Assembly: GCA_965223485.1 (NCBI GenBank)
Contig: OZ244993.1
Coordinates: 3,038,001 to 3,102,000, forward strand
Reading direction: 5' to 3'
Length of the DNA stretch: 64,000 nucleotides
From: VXPQ01 sp965223485
GTDB lineage: Bacteria > Bacteroidota > Rhodothermia > Rhodothermales > VXPQ01
The notes beneath the pieces are model-generated. The model was not told the origin of the DNA and ran no database searches. It saw only the letters and a program-made list of their open reading frames with translations. Position 1 is the stretch's first letter; each line of letters opens with the position of its first letter. Both the position numbers and the translations under genes were made by a program. This document shows, in pieces, positions 61,379 to 64,000 of the stretch.

Positions 61379-62899
61379 TCACGGCGCAATGCGCCCCATG
61401 AGCCGCGGAAACGGGATCGTCTCCCGCACATGATCGATCCCTGCAATCCATGTAAGCATACGCTCGAGCCCCAAACCGAATCCGGCGTGCGGCACGGAAC
61501 CGAACCGGCGCAGGTCCAGATACCATTCGAACGCTTCCTTCGGCAACTGGTGCGCGGCAATCTGTTCTTCGAGAAAGGCAAGGTCCGTCGCTCGTTCGCC
61601 GCCTCCTATAACCTCCCCGTACCCCTCCGGCGCCAGCACGTCCAGCGCCATGGCAAGTCGTGCATCGTCGGGGTCCCGTTTCATGTAGAATGCCTTTATG
61701 GCGGCAGGATACCGGTGCACCATGACGGGGCGGTCGAAATGCCAGGTCAATACCGTTTCGTCGCTGCCCCCGAAATCGGACCCCCACTCGAAGGATCGCG
61801 CAGATGCTTTCCATACCGGCAGGTTTTGCAGGGCCTCGGCGATCTCCCCGGTGCGCCGGTGAATGGCAATCTCGCGGGCGTCCAGACGCCGCCGTTCGGA
61901 CTTCTTCGCCTGACCGTATCGCTTCCGGTTTACAGCGAGTTCTTCGGCAAGCGCCGCGTTTTCTTCCTCCAGCGCCTGAATCCTGGCAGCTAACATGTCG
62001 GCCGTTTCATCGCTGCGCAGCAATTCAACAGCCTGCGTATACGCAATGCGGGGAAAGGGTTTGCGAACGCGTTCAAGCGGCGCCGGATCGCGTTCGAGCA
62101 TCGCCAGTTCCTCGGAGCAATGCCCCAACACTTCCCCGATCATATACATCAGCAAATCCTCGGCCAGATCCAGCGTCGTATCCAGGTCGAAGAACGCCAT
62201 CTCGGGTTCGATCATCCAGAACTCCGTAAGGTGACGGCGCGTCTTCGACTTCTCGGCGCGAAACGTCGGCCCGAACGTGTAGATGCGCCCGAAAGCCATT
62301 GCCATCGCCTCTCCATAGAGTTGGCCGCTCTGCGTCAGGTACGCCTTCTCGTCGAAATAATCCAGTTCGAACAGGCTCGACGTGCCTTCCACGGCGTTTC
62401 CCGTCAGAATCGGCGCATCCATCTGCAAGAATCCGCGCTCCTGGAAAAACGTGTGGATGGCCACGATCAGCCGGTTGCGAATCCGCAAAGTGGCCCAGGG
62501 AAGACGGCTGCGCAACCATAAGTGGCGATGCGACATCAAAAAGTCGATCCCATGCTCCTTGGGCGTAATAGGATACCCCTCGGATTCGCCCACGAGTTTC
62601 AACGAGGAAACGACCAGCTCGACGCCGCCCGCCTGCCGCTCGTCGGCGATGACCTTGCCGGTCACAACAAGGGCGCTCTCCTGGGTGGCCTCGTCCGCAA
62701 TCCGCCAGGTATCGGCATCAACGCTGTCCACGGCTACGACGCACTGCACCAGTCCCGTACCGTCCCGCAGCATGAGAAACAGCAAATGCTTCGAGCCGCG
62801 CTTGTTGTACAGCCAGCCCTTGAGTATAACCTCCTGCCCCTCGTACGCAGCCAGTTCCTGAACGGATATATGCCGGAACCCGGCCTCGGCGTCGGCCAT
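61379..62899 (-). CDS. asnS: Asparaginyl-tRNA synthetase with coiled insertion
   Basis: A 506-residue AsnRS. The OB-fold (VILKGWLYNKRGSKHLLFL), FGPTFRAEKSKTRRHLTEFWMIEPEMAF, VMVHRYPAAIKAFYMKRDPD, GYGEVIGGGERATDLA and GFGLGLERMLTWIAG are class II hallmarks. A helical charged segment at about residues 297-365 (ARIQALEEENAALAEEL, RYGQAKKSERRRLDAREI) is inserted between PFPRIAYTQAVELL and the WGSDFG motif. The core looks functional. The ATG at 62899 is the start. Confidence 0.94.
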   Translation of the reverse strand: MADAEAGFRHISVQELAAYEGQEVILKGWLYNKRGSKHLLFLMLRDGTGLVQCVVAVDSVDADTWRIADEATQESALVVTGKVIADERQAGGVELVVSSLKLVGESEGYPITPKEHGIDFLMSHRHLWLRSRLPWATLRIRNRLIVAIHTFFQERGFLQMDAPILTGNAVEGTSSLFELDYFDEKAYLTQSGQLYGEAMAMAFGRIYTFGPTFRAEKSKTRRHLTEFWMIEPEMAFFDLDTTLDLAEDLLMYMIGEVLGHCSEELAMLERDPAPLERVRKPFPRIAYTQAVELLRSDETADMLAARIQALEEENAALAEELAVNRKRYGQAKKSERRRLDAREIAIHRRTGEIAEALQNLPVWKASARSFEWGSDFGGSDETVLTWHFDRPVMVHRYPAAIKAFYMKRDPDDARLAMALDVLAPEGYGEVIGGGERATDLAFLEEQIAAHQLPKEAFEWYLDLRRFGSVPHAGFGLGLERMLTWIAGIDHVRETIPFPRLMGRIAP

Positions 62900-62936
62900 T
62901 AGCGAAAATGTTTAGGCGGCGGACCAGCTGCTCTCG

Positions 62937-64000
62937 TTAACGACGATACAGCTCCGATTGCCAGTTGGGGAGCGATCGCTCGCCCGGGACACTGGAATGC
63001 AGTAACTCGAAACTGCCAAACCCGGTAACGTCCGCAAACACGAAAATAGACTGACCGTGCCCCGGAATGTTATTGTACCGCCACATCTCGTAGGGAACCG
63101 TTGCCTGATCGTATAAATGTGGTTCGATGTCGTTAGGAAACCCGTACATGACGACGACCCGACCCCGATCGCTTTGCCAGCCCGCCTCGATGCTCGATGT
63201 GTACCGGTCGTTGGCATACTGCACGCGTCGATAAAACGTCTCCTTGAATTCGTTGAACGGCGTCATGGGCTGGTCATCGCGCTTTTGCCAGAAATCCATC
63301 AGGAAACGACGCCGGGCGTCCAGTTCGGATAGCCTCCGCATCCGACGCCTCTCCATATCGTTCGCAATGAGGCGGGCATGATCCATACCCTGTTCGACCT
63401 CATCTTCCGACATCTCCGCATAGGAGCTCGTCTCAAAGTCGAGTTCGAGGACAGCCGGATCCTCACGGGATACTCCCGGATTGTACACGAAAAACTTCCG
63501 TGACTGTTCAACAACCCCCTCGTTCTGATCGTTGAGCAGCACCATGTGGAGCACATACGCTCCCGTGGGCAGTCCACTGGTATCGAAACTTCCGACAAGC
63601 ACATCGGGGGATCTGACCGTGCGCTCGGTGCGGTTCTCCAGATCGGCAATCGGGAGCAGGCTGTTGGCGTCCGCCACATACGTGTAGACGACGTACGTAT
63701 CGCTCCCGGGGCCTATCTCCTCTACGCCGTACGCTTCTGCATAGTAGTACATGCGGCGCAACCCCTCGCCGAACAGGCGATTGGGACTGGGATGGACAAG
63801 GAGGCCGTTCTTGAAGAAGGGATCTTCCCGGCGATTATCCGGCGCAATGCTGGTAGCCAGCGTAATGTCCGAAAGCGCCGGGGCGCCGTCCGGTTCGAAG
63901 CGGCCCACCGGGAACGCTTGCTGTATTCGCAGACCGGGCTGGGCAGGTGTATTCGGAACGGTCAGGTGCAACACATAGTCGTCGGGCGGTACGGCGGAGC
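62937..64000 (-). CDS. GWxTD-type secreted protein (partial, runs off right edge)
   Basis: The gene is open from the right edge to its stop at 62937; the N-terminus lies beyond the window. The C-terminal part has the GWxTD-domain pattern (RFLMDFWQKRDDQP, GWQSDRGRVVVMYGFPNDIE, YEMWRYNNIPGHGQSIFVFAD), where GWxTD is here GWQSD. The upstream part is a beta-rich domain with AVPPDDYVLHLTVPN and MYYYAEAYGVE. The family is found in Bacteroidota-like organisms and its function is unknown. It is next to asnS on the same strand. Confidence 0.88.
   Translation of the reverse strand, partial: SAVPPDDYVLHLTVPNTPAQPGLRIQQAFPVGRFEPDGAPALSDITLATSIAPDNRREDPFFKNGLLVHPSPNRLFGEGLRRMYYYAEAYGVEEIGPGSDTYVVYTYVADANSLLPIADLENRTERTVRSPDVLVGSFDTSGLPTGAYVLHMVLLNDQNEGVVEQSRKFFVYNPGVSREDPAVLELDFETSSYAEMSEDEVEQGMDHARLIANDMERRRMRRLSELDARRRFLMDFWQKRDDQPMTPFNEFKETFYRRVQYANDRYTSSIEAGWQSDRGRVVVMYGFPNDIEPHLYDQATVPYEMWRYNNIPGHGQSIFVFADVTGFGSFELLHSSVPGERSLPNWQSELYRR

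Overview
The window looks like a chromosomal segment of a GC-rich member of Bacteroidota sensu lato, most likely the Rhodothermia/Rhodothermota side. The evidence is an end-of-window GWxTD-type protein, a C-terminal secretion-tail signature (NYPNPFNPSTTIEYA) on a repeat protein, DUF2911 and M1-peptidase proteins with Rhodothermia-like architecture, split secD and secF, and a SufBCDSE-DUF59 operon. No 16S rRNA or tRNA was seen, so the taxonomy is inference. Functions are assigned by recognising motifs by eye; no database search was run.

Layout. (1) 1-13.2 kb is a defence/toxin-antitoxin island. It holds an AlbA_2/Schlafen-like protein (cut by the left edge), a Phd-VapC pair, a B3/B4-domain protein, a Xre-RES pair whose toxin is broken by an amber codon, an unassigned three-gene operon (TIGR04255-like protein, HTH protein, 'SHDCDI' protein), an IS3 remnant, an intact Xre-RES pair, an AbiEi-type antitoxin without an AbiEii, and a large DEAD/DEAH helicase with a nuclease-like tail. 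(2) 13.5-22.6 kb is a signalling cluster: a MotA/TolQ/ExbB-like channel, an FHA protein, a PP2C phosphatase, a membrane protein with a protease-dead trypsin-like domain and an FHA domain, a Ser/Thr kinase with ten Sel1 repeats, a vWA protein with an ExbD-like membrane anchor, and a second Ser/Thr kinase. I regard it as the best candidate for an undescribed system: a proton-channel pair under Ser/Thr phospho-control. (3) 22.7-23.8 kb is a graveyard of toxin-antitoxin modules in which the PIN and HigB toxins carry internal deletions while their antitoxins are intact, next to a fragment of the 'SHDCDI' gene.

(4) 23.8-64 kb is mostly housekeeping: hemW, etfBA, three paralogous small basic proteins, an A-type Fe-S carrier divergent from sufBCDSE plus a DUF59 gene, modB and modA around a TPM-domain protein, an HU protein, an M1 metallopeptidase, ppc, a sulfatase, an AT-rich 18-repeat LRR surface protein, a thermonuclease, an AcuI/YhdH-type reductase, msrB, a YraN protein, a SAM hydrolase-like protein, a histidine kinase, purA, a STAS protein, secF, secD, asnS and the GWxTD protein (cut by the right edge).

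How the parts fit: the Suf genes build Fe-S clusters, which could serve radical SAM HemW and possibly the ETF electron-transfer route. The island at the left is accessory DNA with clear decay. A repeated theme is dead toxin plus live antitoxin at three loci, plus one antitoxin without its toxin, which suggests selection to keep antitoxins after the toxins were lost.
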